Below are positions 46,586 to 59,502 of a stretch of 64,000 nt of DNA, piece by piece. This DNA comes from Hysterangium stoloniferum (Eukaryota; Basidiomycota; Agaricomycetes; Hysterangiales; Hysterangiaceae). The stretch covers positions 1,116,001 to 1,180,000 of the forward strand of contig WHVD01000008.1 of assembly GCA_015178975.1 (NCBI GenBank), written 5' to 3'. A program made the position numbers and the translations under genes. The number at the start of each line of letters is the position of its first letter. The first letter of the stretch is position 1. The notes under the pieces were generated by a model. It was not told the origin of the DNA. It saw only the letters and a program-made list of their open reading frames with translations, and searched no databases.

Positions 46586-48738
46586 AGACCTCAGTGGCGG
46601 GGGGGCTCCTCGAAGACATCCATGACTGAGGGAGGTGCCTTGAGGACTTCCTCCATGACTGAGGGAGGTGCTGCGAGGACGTTCTGAATAGGGTGATCAA
46701 CATCTATCAATGTAATATTGGGTTGATGACTGGGGCTCCCTAGGGAAATGCAAGGTGAGCAGGGAGAGATGGGCAGGACTCTGTGCTGGCAGGGGAACAA
46801 GGGAAGTGTCCGACACTGCAGGGAACAATGGCGTCAGGATAGAGCGGGTGGTGACAAGGGGGTCAGGTGATGTGCGGGGGGGTGGGGTTGGCCACGGTGC
46901 TGGAGAGGGCTTGGGTGTGGGTGAGGGCAGTGGTATGAGGGAAGGTCCTGTGGAGGGGAGGGGTAACGGTATAGGGGGAAGAGAAGGCAGGTCAGTGGAT
47001 GGTTCAAGACTTCCTGGCAGCTCTGAAAAGGGTGTAAAGCGCTGCAGTGGGGGTGCAGAAGAAACAGGTTGAGGTGGAGAGAGGTGAGTGGAGCTGGATG
47101 GCATCGCAGGGTCGGCTAGATGATACCCCCTCCAAACTCTGATGGAAGTCGGCAGTTTTCGTCATTGGTTAGGGTCACTCATGAAGAAGTGAATGTTGTC
47201 AGGAAGTAAAAAACCTTTGTGGCAATCAGCGCCAAGGTACTTGTCACCGTAGGCAGGGTAGCATGATTGGTCATCCTCCAAATCAGATGAGAAATCGATG
47301 GCCATCCAGTAGGTTTGTTCCTGGGGCCCACATTGGGAAGGAGGTCTGGGAGGTAGTGCAACTCCATCCCCACATTGCAATGCAATGCTTTGTAGTTTGA
47401 TCCTCCATACTCTGTCCCAATCATAGAAGGTGACCCTGTCTTTTCCTTTCCTGCTTTTCTGTCCTACACTCCAAACACATGGCATCCCCCATCACTGCAA
47501 TCCATCTCAGTGAAATCCATCCATTTATGGCCCTGGGGGGGAGCGATGGTTGAAGGGTTGTTGTTTCCTTCCATTCTCCTCCATTCCTGTCATGTCTGCT
47601 TTGAGGGGACATTATCCCTAGCACCCCTCTTTCACTGTCCTTCTAAGTACTCCTCCCTCCTCTTCCTCTTGAGCATTTTTAATTCCTCCTGAACCTGTGT
47701 GGAGAAAGCCTCGGACTGTCGTGTTTTCCTGATCTCCTCCTCGGTGGAAGGGAAGATACTATGAGGGGGTGGGGGTTTTCACTCCACGTTCCCGAGGGAG
47801 CCCCCAAGTACCAGAGGGCAGGGGCACAGCTTTGGGAACGGGGTCCATCTGTGTAGGGTATGTGGACAAAGAGGCCTCCCCAAGTGCTCGACAATCTCTG
47901 TTCGAGGTGGTGGGGAAGGAGGAACCATTGTTTGGGGTCAAGGTATTCTTTTGTTGAAGTTGGGGAACTTGGGTTTGGGTTGTTGTTCCTGCGACATAGT
48001 GTACTGATTTGAGAGGTTGATGTGGAGGGAAGAGACGGGGGATAAAATTTTCTTTAGCAGATTTACATATTTTATATTAATTTTAAGCTCCACTCAGTTA
48101 TTGAGGTGAAAGGCCGAGGGGGATGAATAGTGAAGAGTAGAGTTAAAGTAAATAAACAGTGTTGTCGTCATGAGGAGGTAAAATGATCATTATATTCGAT
48201 AAATAGTTTTGTAAGCTCTGAGAAGAGTGGGGGCATTATGCAGGTTGTTGCCATTTAACCAGGTATCCTCTTCCGGACCATATCCTTTCCATTGAACTTG
48301 AAAAAGGAGTCGATTTTGATGCTTTTTGTGTCCTACTATAGCTTCTACTTCATACTCCTCGTCATTACGGTCTAGTTCCCGAGGATTCTCGAGTAGCTCC
48401 CTTGATCTGAATTCCTTGGGGGAGAGACGGTACTTTTTAAGAGGGTCTCGGTTGATGACTGGGTGTAGTTGATATTCTGAGGGAATGCAGAGTCGAAAAA
48501 CTTGAGGGTTTATCTTCTCCAAGACTTCGAATGGTCCTATCCATCTTTGTATAAGTTTCCTCCCAGGTCCTTTGGCTTTGACAAGCTCGAGGCAATGGGG
48601 ATTGATTAGAACATAATCTCCTTCTGAGATATCCTCCACTGATCTCCTTTTCTTATTGTAGCTGTGAGCTTGTGTTTCTTGTGCTCATGCAATCAAATCC
48701 CATGCCACCTGTTGATGGTTTTCCAATCCTAAGATCCT

Positions 48739-50022
48739 GTGAGGTATCAGCTTTATCTCATAATTTTCTCTTAATTTTCTTTGAATTTATTAATATTTTC
48801 TCGAATTTATTGTATTTTTATTATATTTTTATTGTGAAATATAGGCTCTATTCCTTAACTTCGCATAATAATAGCATATATGAACTCATATTATGCTATT
48901 ATATCTTAGTTAATTTATTATAATTTTTAACTAATTATTTATATTTTATTTACTTAGTTATTACCTTTCAGCACCTTGCTGCAGCCTAGTTTGCGCATTT
49001 TTGGAGTCATGTGACGTATTAGATAAGCCTCCGGTGTCGGGATGTCACAAAAGTCATGAATGTGACTACCTGAGTCACACAAGTCACGAATGTGACTACC
49101 CGAGTCATTATTAGATTCCGCCGACTCATCGTTTGCTTCCGTCCTGGGACCGCGGCCTTGAACCTTCATGTTCAAGCAAGAGGTTAGAACCCTTGTCTCA
49201 GAGAAGGGAATCACATGAGAAACAAAGGGTAAATAATGAGTAGAATATGAGGTCATTATGATCTCCTCATAAACTAAATAGTTAGCTAATCATTGAGTTA
49301 TCAAAATGTATATAAGGAGGGCCAAGTTTCCAATAAAACCAATCTATCACACACATATTTTACAGTACAGCACAGAAGCTTACCTCATCATCCTAAGGAC
49401 AATAATAGCCTTAGTCTGATACACTCACTGCAAGCACCTACACTTGCAGCATCTTGAATCTTTGTCAGCAACTCTTGGACTTAGCTAATCATCTAAGTTC
49501 CTCAGCCTCACAGCTACCTTTTAGGCTTATTAATTAGATAATAAACCTAATAAGTATCTGAGTATCCTTACTGAAATCCCTGCCAATACTAGATTATTCA
49601 AGGCCCAGCCCTAAGTTTATTGAATTAATCAAGTACAAGCACTCAGATAATCCAATACATATTATTTTCTCTATTAATAAATTATTTAACACCTTTTTAA
49701 ATAACTATTAATAGTTACAAATACGCATACAAGAATCCGAAGCTCTTATATCAATTCTCTGCCAAGTTACTGTGCATATATTCAGCTTCCAGCCCCTATT
49801 CTCAAGGAATAGTTCTTGTATTTGCTAAAAGAGTCATACACAGTTCTATTGAACCTTTCAATAATCAAAATAAGCATTGATTTGAGTTGTTTAAGCTTCA
49901 TAGCGCAGCTCATTAATCTATCAGTATTTAAATTACTGGACCTTTGCTTGTTTTATTGTTGAAGCTCTGTAACACTATAGCATATATTGAGCTATCTAAG
50001 AGAATCCCCTGAATACATTACA
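48739..50022 (+). mobile_element. Solo LTR, 1.28 kb, between integrase and chromodomain of Gypsy B
   Basis: TGTGAGGTATCAG...GAATACATTACA with perfect GATCC duplications (48734-48738 and 50023-50027). TATATAAGG near 49312 suggests a plus-strand promoter. Two 31-bp tandem units around AAGTCACGAATGTGACTAC (49048-49110) contain GTCAC-N4-GTGAC inverted pairs and one TGAGTCA. Confidence 0.92.
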
Positions 50023-53000
50023 GATCCATTGGTCAGCTAAAGGGCTATCTGACAATTCCCTGGTAACCACAGGGTCATCCCCTCCTAGGCAGCGAGACAT
50101 TCCTCTTGGTAAGTATCCCATCAGCAAAAACACTGGTGCATAGCTTGTTGAACTCTGAACCATTGAATTGTAAGTATGAGCCACCACCTGAGTCCATTTA
50201 GACCATTCCTCTTTCAAAGAAGCACAGTACGCTCTGAGCATTTGCTCAACGATAGCATTAGCGTTCTCTGTTTGACCGTCAGTTTGAGGATGATGGGATG
50301 AGGATACCAAGAGGGCGCTTCCGTATACCTTGCAGACCTCTCTCCAGAACCTACAGGTCCATCTCTTGTCTCAATCACAGATTATCCTTGAGGGTAGGCC
50401 AACAGGAGCGGCTACTTTATTCACAAAGATTTGTGTGAATCCTTCTGTGGATAGATCTGAAGTTGTGGGCTCGCAAATTAAAAAGCGCATGAGTTTATCC
50501 ACAGTGACAAAGATGGCTGAGTAAGCACCCTCTGCAGAAGGAGGCAATCCAGTAATTGGGTCCATTGAGCCAACCTCAAATGGCCTTAAGGGTACATCTG
50601 CAGGTCGAAGAGCTCCTTGTCGAGCGGAATGATCAACCTTAGTTTTCTGGCATATGTCGCAGTTGCGAGCATACACCATGCAGTCCTGCAACATCCTCGG
50701 CCAGAAAAACCAGTCCTTCATCAGCTGAAAAAGTCTGTGACCACCTGCATGAGCTCCTTTGAAGGGGTTGTCATGTATCAATTTGAGTATGGTTGATGTC
50801 ATGCTGCTAGGTATGCAGATTCGACTTTTCCAGTCCACATCTCGAAAGAACAATAGCTTATTCTTGCCGATGAAATAGTGCAAAGGGGTAGCTACCATAT
50901 TTGGGGAAATGGGATTGGTGGCATAATGATTTCTGAAGGCAGGATCTTTCTGATACCCATCATGAAGTTCCTCAGCATAATTCTCATTGATTTCTATAAG
51001 CAATTGGTGGTTCAAGAGAGTAAAGTTTGCCTCATCAATTTCATTGTTTCTGGGGAGATTGTGCAAATCCCATTTCATTTGGGGGACCTCTTCCATCATT
51101 CCAATTGGTTCAACTAACTCATGATGAGTGAGAAAGATGGCCTTTTACACTGGTTTGTTCTCCCATAATGTCTCGTCATTCCATTTGTGAGAATCTGCTA
51201 CAATTCGTAAGAGGTCATCTCTCGTGGGACTAGCACAGTCAGGTACTCAAGGAAGTCTAGACAGTGGGTCAACATTGCTGTGTATCTGTCCCACTCGATG
51301 TAAGATTTCCAGACCGGGGTGTGCAGTGTATACCACCCCCCATGCGGCCAGTTGATGATTGGTATTCTCATAAGATCTGGCCCATTGTAATGCCACATGG
51401 TCAGTGATCAGAAGGATATGTTCTCCCTCGATAAAGGGCTGGAAATGGACTAGTCCCTCATTAGCAGCTAATGCTTCTCGCTCTGTGGCTGAGTAATTAC
51501 ATTCTGCTTTCTTGAGTGTGTGGCTCCAATAGGTGATGACGTGCTCGATAGTGACACTGGTGTCGTCAAAATCTGAGGCGCAGGAATCTGTCCAAGTGAA
51601 TTCCGGCTCCTTGGTTTTATAATGAGTAACAAAAATGGGCACATCTCGAGATTGATTGAAGGCTGATCTTGCTTGGGTGTAGATTTTAGTATCTTTTAGG
51701 TCCTTGAGCGTCATTTTCTGTATTTGTTGAAGACAACATCCCAGTGCGAAGTCTGAAGCATCCATGTATAGCCGATAAGGCATGCCACTCGCGGGGTGTC
51801 CAAGTACTGGAGCAGAGCTCAATGCAACCTTGATGTCTTCAAAAGCTCAGGCGTGTTTGGAATCCCAAGTCCAACAGACTCCTTTCTTTAAGAGGTTGAA
51901 GAGTGGAGCAACCATCCAGGAATAAAATAATATGTAAGTGGAGAAGTACAGAACCATCCCGAGGAAATGTTAAGATCTGCTATCTTGGAAGGCGTAGCTA
52001 GTTCCAGTATGGCAGTGACCTTTTCTTGATGGGTCAAAAAACCGAGTCTAGACACCTATGTCCTAGTAATAGACTCGAGTTATACCCAATGTAGCACTTT
52101 TTGGGCGAGAGAGTGATTCCCACTGCAATCATAGCTTGAAGAACAAGGTCTAGATGCTCTAAATGATCGTCCCATGTCTTAGAAAAAATCATGATGTCAT
52201 CAATATAAACTAGGCAGAATATCCATAAGTAAGATGCAAGTACAGTTTGCATAACTCTCTGGAATATAGAGGGTCCATTACAAAGTCCAAAGGACATTCT
52301 CCTGAATTGCCACAGTCCTCGATGGGATCTGAAGGCAGTCTTTGGTTTGTCTTCTTCTAACATTTCAAGTTGGGTAAAGCCGGCTAATGTGTCAAAGGAA
52401 GATAGGATGTTGGATCCTGAAAGTGCTTGCATTATTTCAGACTGGCATGGCAATGGGAATTTGTCAGGAATTGTTAGGCTGTTCAACTTCCTATAGTCAA
52501 TCACCACTCGCGGTTTCCTGTTGCCATAGACGACAAAGGCTGGCACCCCCCAAGGACTTTTGGACAGTTCAATTACTCCCTGTTGAAACCAAATATCCAT
52601 TTGTTCATCAATGATCTTCCTATTGGCTGGGGAAGTTGGAAACATTGACATTGAAATAGGTTGCATGCCTTCTTTCAATGGGACATTGACTTTGATGTCT
52701 ACTTGTCCTAAATGCCCGTCTACTCCAAAGGCTTGGATGTTCTTAGTCAATACCGACTCCAAGCAGGAGGAGACATCAGTAGGAATGTCAGGTCCTAAGT
52801 TAACCAACTTGTGTAGGTCCTCCGCACAAAATGTTTCCATGGTGGCAACCTCTGATGTTTTAGGGCCTGCTGGGACAAAATCATCTGCAAGTTCCCATTC
52901 TGGGGGATGTCCAGAAGGTTGAGGATTAAGGACATGCTCCTCTTCTATTCTTGATAGGCTCTCTACGAGGTGAGCGATCTTGGTTGCTGTTGACTGCATT

Positions 53001-56000
53001 GATGCCTTCTCAGTTGAAGAGCTAGGCATCTGAGCCCATTTGTTCGTGTCATGAATTAATCCAACAGTTTCCCCTCGTCTAATAATTCTTGGTGTCAGAG
53101 AGGGGTTAGTGAGAGGTATCGTGGCGCATTCCCTAGAGATAGCAATGGTGGGAGTGGCTAGTATACTTCCATTGTCATTCTGCAAGACAACTCCCTCGAC
53201 TATCCATTGGTCACCAATAAGATCTCCAACAAAGATTGGTACTAATCGAGCTGATTCTGGCTCTATAGTACAATCCTGTAGGGCCCGTGCGACTCTTTCA
53301 GTACACACCCCTTTGTCTGGTTTGGAAGTCAATTCAGGTGAGTCATTGGCTAGTTCCTCAAGGGGGATCTTGCTAATTGAGAAGGCTAAAGGCTGTGGCT
53401 CCTTGGAGGAACTGGCTGGGATAGACCCCGCCCTCCCTGGTAGAATCAATCTAGAGCCCAATGGCTGGTCCCGTAGTGTCCCAATCTCATAGTTCACGTG
53501 AAAGTCCTCCCTGAGAAGAATCGGGATGGCCATGCCTCAGACAACATACATTTTGGCGGTAAATTTAAGAGCATACTGGTGTCATCTTCAAGGTAAATGG
53601 GGACATTGACGTATCCTAAGACCTTAGCATTACCAGTAAGCTGTATGAGGCACAAATTGAGTCCTTGCTTGAGCTTGGGGCGGTCCTCTAGTTCCTTATA
53701 GAAATCCTCCGAAATTAAGGAGAGGTCAGCCCCAGCGTCCAGCCTGATTTTAATAGGACTAGAGGCTTCTGAGTTCCCTACACATCCATAGACATGTAAT
53801 GCTGAGATCTCAATACTGGAGTATCCACCCAGGGGATATCTTCTGCAGGAAATGATGGTCGAATCCTCCTTCATAAGCCGACTGGATCAAGGGTATTGGA
53901 CCCTGGGTCTTTTGCTTTCCTTTCTTGTGGCCAGTTTGATGTTCCTCCTGATGCATCTACCATTAGGTACCTTGGGCATAGCATTCGGAACGGAGTCGTC
54001 CACTTCAGAGTCTGACTCCTCACAAGGAATTAGGTTGGGTAACTGTCCTGGGTTGAAGGGGAAGTTCTCCTCCTCTGATCCCTCTAACTCAGAGGGGTCT
54101 TCTATAACGTAGGTCTGACTTATTTCCTTAGATCAGTTCACAAATACTTCCTCATCGACAATTTCCTCAATGGTAGGAGGTTCAGATCACAATAAGGCTC
54201 CCGTCTCAGTCAGACCTTTCTGGTTCTGACGATGAGCATCCAGCCAGTCTCCTTTCTTGAGCAAATCACAGTCTGATATAGAAACATAGACTTGTGATGC
54301 TTCATTCTCATTTGAAGGTGAACTCGCATCTAAAACAACACCGTCCTCTGATTGAGGAAGGTAGACAGAAATGAAAATCAATTCCTCATCAATATTATGT
54401 ACTTGTCCCTGTATGCTTAATCCATAAACCATTTCATAAGCCCTCTGATCCTCCACCTCCTCAGTTGGGTTCTGTGTGGAGCATTTGTTAATAGAGACAT
54501 AGTGCAACATCCTACCCACGTGAGGGCAGTCAATCTTAAAATGCTCTAAACTCCCACAAATCCAGCACTCCTTCAAGGGTTTAGCGATGCTTTTCTTGTC
54601 GCTTCGTTCGAAAAAGAACTTGCCATATTCCTTACCCTGTTTCACATTAGATCTCCTAGGGACGGTTTTATCTTCAGCTTCGCTGAGAAGGACGTGACCT
54701 CAATTAGTGGGGTCGATTCCTCTATAGTGTTCTTCCTCATGCCAGGGATCTGACTCTTCCTGTTCAGCGATCATGACTCTGGGCTTCTGAAACCGATAAC
54801 GCTCTTGATATGTTTGGACCCAAGCATTAATCAGAGCCTCTTGTAGATTGTTAGCATAAGTCTGCAAGCTGATGATGTCATCGATGGGTTGTCCTTGTAG
54901 AAGGTAAAGCCATTCCATGGGCAGCATCAGGATGAGTCTGCACATTTCATCCTTTTGATTTTGGTGGAACCGATACAAGAATCAATAAAACTTAATTCTC
55001 ATTAAATGTAGTGAATGGGTGTCTCACGATCGTGGCCGGCGTATCAAAATTCCATGGCTTCCCATTCTAAGGCTAAGGATTCACACCAATGAGTTCTGAG
55101 TAATCCCTCTATGATGCCCCAAAGGAACAATCCATGAGATCAACTGAATTCAGTGCAATGTTCACAGTCCAGGGTGCTCCACCAGATCTTGGCATTGCTG
55201 GTGAGTCGTCTTGGCAGAGCGACTCCTAACAACGTGCTCATGGAGTCTGATATCTCTGAGAGACTCATGATATCCATGATGTAGTCCAAGCCTTGGATTG
55301 AGTTCCATCGTATTCAGGAAGGTCAGACCATTTTATCTTGATGTCATTGGTATTAAGAGTGATCTTTTTATCCTTAGGTAAGTCATCGATAAGCACACTG
55401 GCTTGAGGCTGCGTCGGAGTTCGAAAGGGAGAGTTAGGTACTCCACCATGATGCCCCCTACATCCTGAATTCCCTCCATTGTCTGAACTATTAGAACTCC
55501 CAGATGAACTGCTAGGGGGTCCTCCAAGTGGCAGAAAGGGATTCGAGGAGATCGGCAGGGAGTGGTGGGGATTCTCTGGATTCAGTGATCCTCAACCAGC
55601 AACCTGACCAGCTATACCCTTGGTGAATGCGGTAGAGAAGGATGGTCAACCCCTGTTGGCAACCGATCAATTCCTAATCATGGGTTGTTCATCACCGAAG
55701 TTAGGATTATTCGAAATTCTTTTGAATGTGACGTGAGAGCGATGAATCCCCTGATAAGGTGCTGGGCTGGGTTCTGTCATGATTTCTCTCTCAATTTTGA
55801 TCGTATTCAAAGGCCGATGTGGCTGAGGCTGATGGAAGGGAGTGCAGACTTCAATCCCCTTTTCCTGAAGATGATCTGCAACTTGCATCCTCATATCCGA
55901 CAGGAAGTCTTGCAAAATGACAGGATGATTGAGCGAATGAAGGAAATGAGTATCAGGAGACCCATTTAGGTTGCGAACAAACGAACTAGTTGTGGAGATG

Positions 56001-56195
56001 GAAAAATTGGGCACTTAAATCGAATTATTATAAGGGTAAAGCACCTCCAAAACCATTTTGTCAAGCCTCCTCTGATTTTGCTTTAACTGGCCCCTTAGAG
56101 TAAAGTACACGAACGATACATTTCGCATGACTCCATTAAGAGATTCCTCCAACATTCGGATGTACATATACTGGTAGTCAACCTTGGGCACTTAG

Positions 56196-56437
56196 GCCCC
56201 GCTGCCAGAATTCGTAATGGTGATACAGTTCCACCGCACCAGGTACCGGTTGGCACACCGTGTACTGAATCTCGTCCAAACCCATCGATATATGGTTTGG
56301 GGCGGCCCCCAACGGCTGAGCGACCTGGAGTCGAGACGATGATGTCCCAAGCTGGCACCAGTCACCTAGTTGGTCGCAACGACGTGAATGAACACAATGG
56401 ATTGGCATCACCACCGGTCTATACTGCAGGATTCTGA
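56196..56437 (+). pseudogene. Orphan last exon of the surface-protein family
   Basis: After an acceptor-like CACTTAG the frame reads PAARIRNGDTVPPHQVPVG, then IYGLGRPPTAERPGVE, then AGTSHLVGRNDVNEHNG and stops at 56437. It matches the last exon of 20849-22010 with one extra codon and no frame damage. The signal peptide, ectodomain and membrane exons are absent upstream, where Gypsy B ends. It is probably a fragment left by duplication and insertion. Why the frame survives is unclear; recent origin is simplest. Confidence 0.7.
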
Positions 56438-56825
56438 TACATGGTTGGTTATTGTAACTACTGTGAGTTGTTCAATGTGGCATTTGCCGGGACTTCTGCG
56501 GAATGATGTGGGATGTACTGATGATTCAGAATCGCTAGAAGGATTTCGAAAAGTTCCAACGCACCCTCCCGGACGATCTTTTGTATATTTAAAAAAAAAA
56601 ACTTTTAATCACACTGTAAATAACAGAATGAGCTACTCCAGCTACTCTCTAATTAATTCCTTGCACAAGTAAAATACTTCCGGAGATGGTCACTGTCCCG
56701 CCAAATAAAGGTAGATATTTGAAAAGATGCAGTAAGTTCCCGTGCGGGTGAAAGGAGCAACGAGGTCCCTTGTAGATTACAACCAGTTACTAAAATTTGA
56801 TAATTAGTATAACTTGAAAAAAGAG
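56196..56825. repeat. Dispersed direct repeat, copy 2 (pair with 21772-22405)
   Basis: Exon plus 3' flank, with an A-run near 56590 and CTTCCGGAGATGGTCACTG, parallel to copy 1. Confidence 0.85.
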
Positions 56826-58293
56826 CACACCGTGAGCGTCCTCAACGAATTACAACATAATATCATCATTTGGAGTTACTGCCATGGTTCATGATACCGG
56901 GGAATATTGCAAATGAGAGGATCAAGTTATATACACCCCCCTCCGTTGTAACAAACGATGTCGTGCGTGCCGGAAGTACCCTGCCCGGTACAGACCGTCG
57001 AGATTTCCTATATAGCTTAGCCGCAAACGTTTTACCGCCTTAGTTGCTCACCTAACGGTTCCAATTAAGGCGTAAGTAACAGTACTACATCCCATACTTT
57101 ACCTATGCTAATATATACACGCAGTCACTTAACATAGGTAGATGGCTTGGTTGCTCACCTAACGGTTCCAACTAAGGCTCACTTAATATAGTTCTCCCCC
57201 CCTTTATCTCTACACCCTCATCCAATGGTTACGACATTACCTAGACTTAAAGTGCGTCTAACCCCTCTGCACTTTATAAACATTGCAGTACTCGCATACA
57301 CAATCGGCGAAGAGCCCCAACGGTGCACGCCATTGCACAAGTTCCAACGATCGGGAAGTTGTTCTGGTCCACGCTTCTCCTGCATGATGCCTTGCTCCGG
57401 ATGTTACAAACTTTTTCAAATCTTGCGGATGCTTAAACTTTAGCCGTCTCCCAAAGGTTCGTCTCTCTGCTCGCGATACTATTGAACTACACACGCTCGC
57501 GGGGCCTACCTCCACAACTACGAAATTCTATTCCCTCGAATAAAACCGTCGGGATGCTGATACACATTGGCGTGGTGTGTGGCTTGTGGTTTATAACATA
57601 TTTCTGACGCGGGGACTCCGAGTTCCAGACCAGGCCACTAATACTCGTGAAAGGGTGGCGGCTAACAACATCGCCAACAGCGCAACTGCACGAGGTGCCG
57701 ATTGATGGTGCAATCAAACACTGGTGCTCAGGTTCAATCCCGGAGATTGAAGATGGCCACTACCAGAGAAAGGGTGCTGGCCGAGTTCTCCTCAGGGGGC
57801 CGAGAACATTGATCTTGTCTAGTATGGAAGATACAAGGTACTTCCTACTCAATCTGCCCATTAACATGAATAAGTGTGAAATGAATTTGTTTCCAATCGA
57901 GAGTGATTTTACTCAACTACATAATCTTCGGCCGTCTTAAGTGTAACTACTGGGGAATGATCTTTACCATCCAGAAGTAGCAGCAACAAGAGAGAAAATG
58001 GGCAACACTATATAATGGCTGTAGCGAACCAATGGCTTTGTAATGAAACGAATCTTGGACGAATTAAGCTCTTACTTGAGATGAAGCATCGGCTCGCCTC
58101 CCATTATCAATTGAACAAATAGAGTCCCCGCCATAATTCTACATATTTTGGGGAAGATGATAGCCGTTGGATCGTTAAGCATTCGAAACATCTAATGAAG
58201 GCTATAGAAAACACAGTAGTGCATACACGGAAAGAAGAATCGCTGCCAGCACAAACGACACCAGGCTAGGCTATGATATCGAGCCTCGACGCT
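56826..58293. other. No gene recognised; short direct and inverted repeats
   Basis: GTTGCTCACCTAACGGTTCCAA occurs at 57043-57064 and 57150-57171. The first copy is enclosed by CGCCTTA (57036-57042) and TAAGGCG (57066-57072), the second by a similar but weaker pair. This could be the scar of a small inverted-repeat element. The open frame 57647-57940 (+) is not recognised. Confidence 0.5.
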
Positions 58294-59502
58294 TCAAACG
58301 CCTCCCCAGTCGGGTAGCATGCCCATCTGAGCAATCATGACAAAGTCCTCCTCTTCATCGCTCCACACCCAGCGGTGACGGTCATAATTGCCTTTCAAGA
58401 ATGTGATATCCCGCAAGGCATGGCTGTAGACCCGCAGATCACAACATGTGCTGAGCTCCCAGTATGGATCAACGGGCGGGTGCAGGTGGGAGATCACGAG
58501 CTCGATGTTTTCTAGTTCGGTAAGACGGAGGAGGGGTTGATAAAGCCTCGTCACCTGATGAAGAGATATGTCATGTAAGTATGCGCGAATATATGACAGC
58601 AACGAAGATAATACACGCACAGGGACATCTTTGGCGAACGGAAAGTTAACGGCGCCGATATACTTGAGATTGGGCAGGAAGCGCGCAGACAGCTCCATCA
58701 CATCCAACGAATACGTCTCAGAATGCTGTGCATGGGTAAGATCGCCCATATCAAATGCCAAAAGGCCTTTAGCAGCTGTACTGCGCACCAAGCATCGGCC
58801 AACCAGATGGTTGGCAGACGGGAAGGAATGCAGCGTGGTCGAGAGGCCAAACTTAAATCGCACATGTGTGACGGGACGGCCGGGGACAAGTAAACATACT
58901 GCCGAAGGTGGGGCTTCAATAACAGTAAGGTGTGGTGCCGCGTCGTTACGGAGAGTAAGTGTGCCTGGTACTTGATTTGGTGTAAGGGAGACACTGCCGG
59001 GTATATCGGCCGTCTCGATACGCGACAGACCTCTCGCACCAGGGCTCTCGAGGTACGCGGTAGCCTCGGTGTCCCATCCAAACGGAACGCGTAATATGGT
59101 GAGGTTGCCAGTTGCGCCGTGGAGACTGCGGAGTACCCAGGAGAAATAACAGGCTTCGTTATCGGCTGCCATGATGACCAACAGCTCTAATGACGCAGCA
59201 CATCGTTTTAGAAGCTCGGAGACGTCAGTCCAGTAAGACGGTGGTATGCGATCACGATCGGTTGCTCGAATGTATAGGTGATGTATGAATGTGCTCAAAA
59301 GCGGCCGATCAACATAATTTTTTAACATATCCTGAAGATGGCGAGGGCCAACAAGGTAAAGCATGCTGTAAAGATATGGCTCAGCAATATTGTGCAGTAA
59401 TCGGGACGATCGGGCGATGGCTGCCAGGTGTTTAGTGTCATGAACAGGGTACAGGTGTTCCACGATACGTCTATAGATTTCCGCTGGCAGAACATCAGGC
59501 AT
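58294..59502 (-). CDS. F-box-type protein
   Basis: Open for 402 codons. The N-terminus LPAEIYRRIVEHLYPVHDTK and IARSSRLLHNIAEPYLYSML is the F-box pattern (hydrophobic-P-x-E-I/L...I..L...D...L..); the rest has the irregular leucine pattern of fungal F-box proteins with hidden repeats. Expected role: substrate adaptor of an SCF ubiquitin ligase; substrate unknown. A stretch from GTGCGTGT to CATCAG (about 66 nt, 58630-58565) has donor, branch-like CTTACATGAC and acceptor and is divisible by three, so it may be an in-frame intron, giving about 380 aa. It looks intact. It stands alone between repeats, and such genes belong to a fast-expanding family in mushrooms. Confidence 0.8.
   Translation of the reverse strand: MPDVLPAEIYRRIVEHLYPVHDTKHLAAIARSSRLLHNIAEPYLYSMLYLVGPRHLQDMLKNYVDRPLLSTFIHHLYIRATDRDRIPPSYWTDVSELLKRCAASLELLVIMAADNEACYFSWVLRSLHGATGNLTILRVPFGWDTEATAYLESPGARGLSRIETADIPGSVSLTPNQVPGTLTLRNDAAPHLTVIEAPPSAVCLLVPGRPVTHVRFKFGLSTTLHSFPSANHLVGRCLVRSTAAKGLLAFDMGDLTHAQHSETYSLDVMELSARFLPNLKYIGAVNFPFAKDVPVRVLSSLLSYIRAYLHDISLHQVTRLYQPLLRLTELENIELVISHLHPPVDPYWELSTCCDLRVYSHALRDITFLKGNYDRHRWVWSDEEEDFVMIAQMGMLPDWGGV

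Larger units (their letters stand above)
44841..47997 (-). other. Extra sense region in Gypsy B: proline-rich, unknown protein remnants
   Basis: Between chromodomain and 3' LTR, where other elements may carry a third frame, the minus strand holds remnants of an unrecognised protein: a start-like MSQEQQPKPKFPNFNKR (47997), a charged helix (QEELKMLKRKREEYLEG, near 47670), a compact segment (VTFYDWDRVWRIKLQ; MAIDFSSDLEDDQSCYP; CHKGFLLPDNIHFFM, 47450-47170), a strongly Pro/Ser-rich stretch (47104-46697), and, beyond the family S LTR, EKVKGKQKADVQDD and LVDLLEHLLSDSDTQDDF (45737-45072). No membrane segment or signal peptide is visible, so it is not env-like. It is broken. It differs from the antisense gene of lineage I in strand and sequence. 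Confidence 0.5.
44242..56097 (-). mobile_element. Gypsy B: long lineage II chromo-Gypsy relic
   Basis: Minus-strand fossil. Parts: gag (56014-54700), zinc knuckle CWICGSLEHFKIDC (near 54570), protease (KIRLDAGADLSLI, near 53735), RT (53533-52034; PRVVIDYRKLNSLTIPDKFP and LVYIDDIMIFS), RNase H (51822-51247; RLYMDASDFALGCCLQ), integrase (51099-49996; CDICQKTKVDHSARQ; HHPQTDGQTENANAIVEQM), chromodomain (FQVQWKGYGPEEDTWL, 48639-48190), an extra region (47997-44841), polypurine tract CTGGGGGGCAC and the 3' LTR (44840-44242). The 5' LTR is missing; similarity to the element ends near 56097. It is broken in many places. Solo LTRs are inserted at 45763-46585 and 48739-50022. Confidence 0.88.

Noticed and set aside
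46755-47072. Gly/Arg-rich plus-strand frame in Gypsy B
   Set aside because: Complement of the proline-rich minus-strand stretch.
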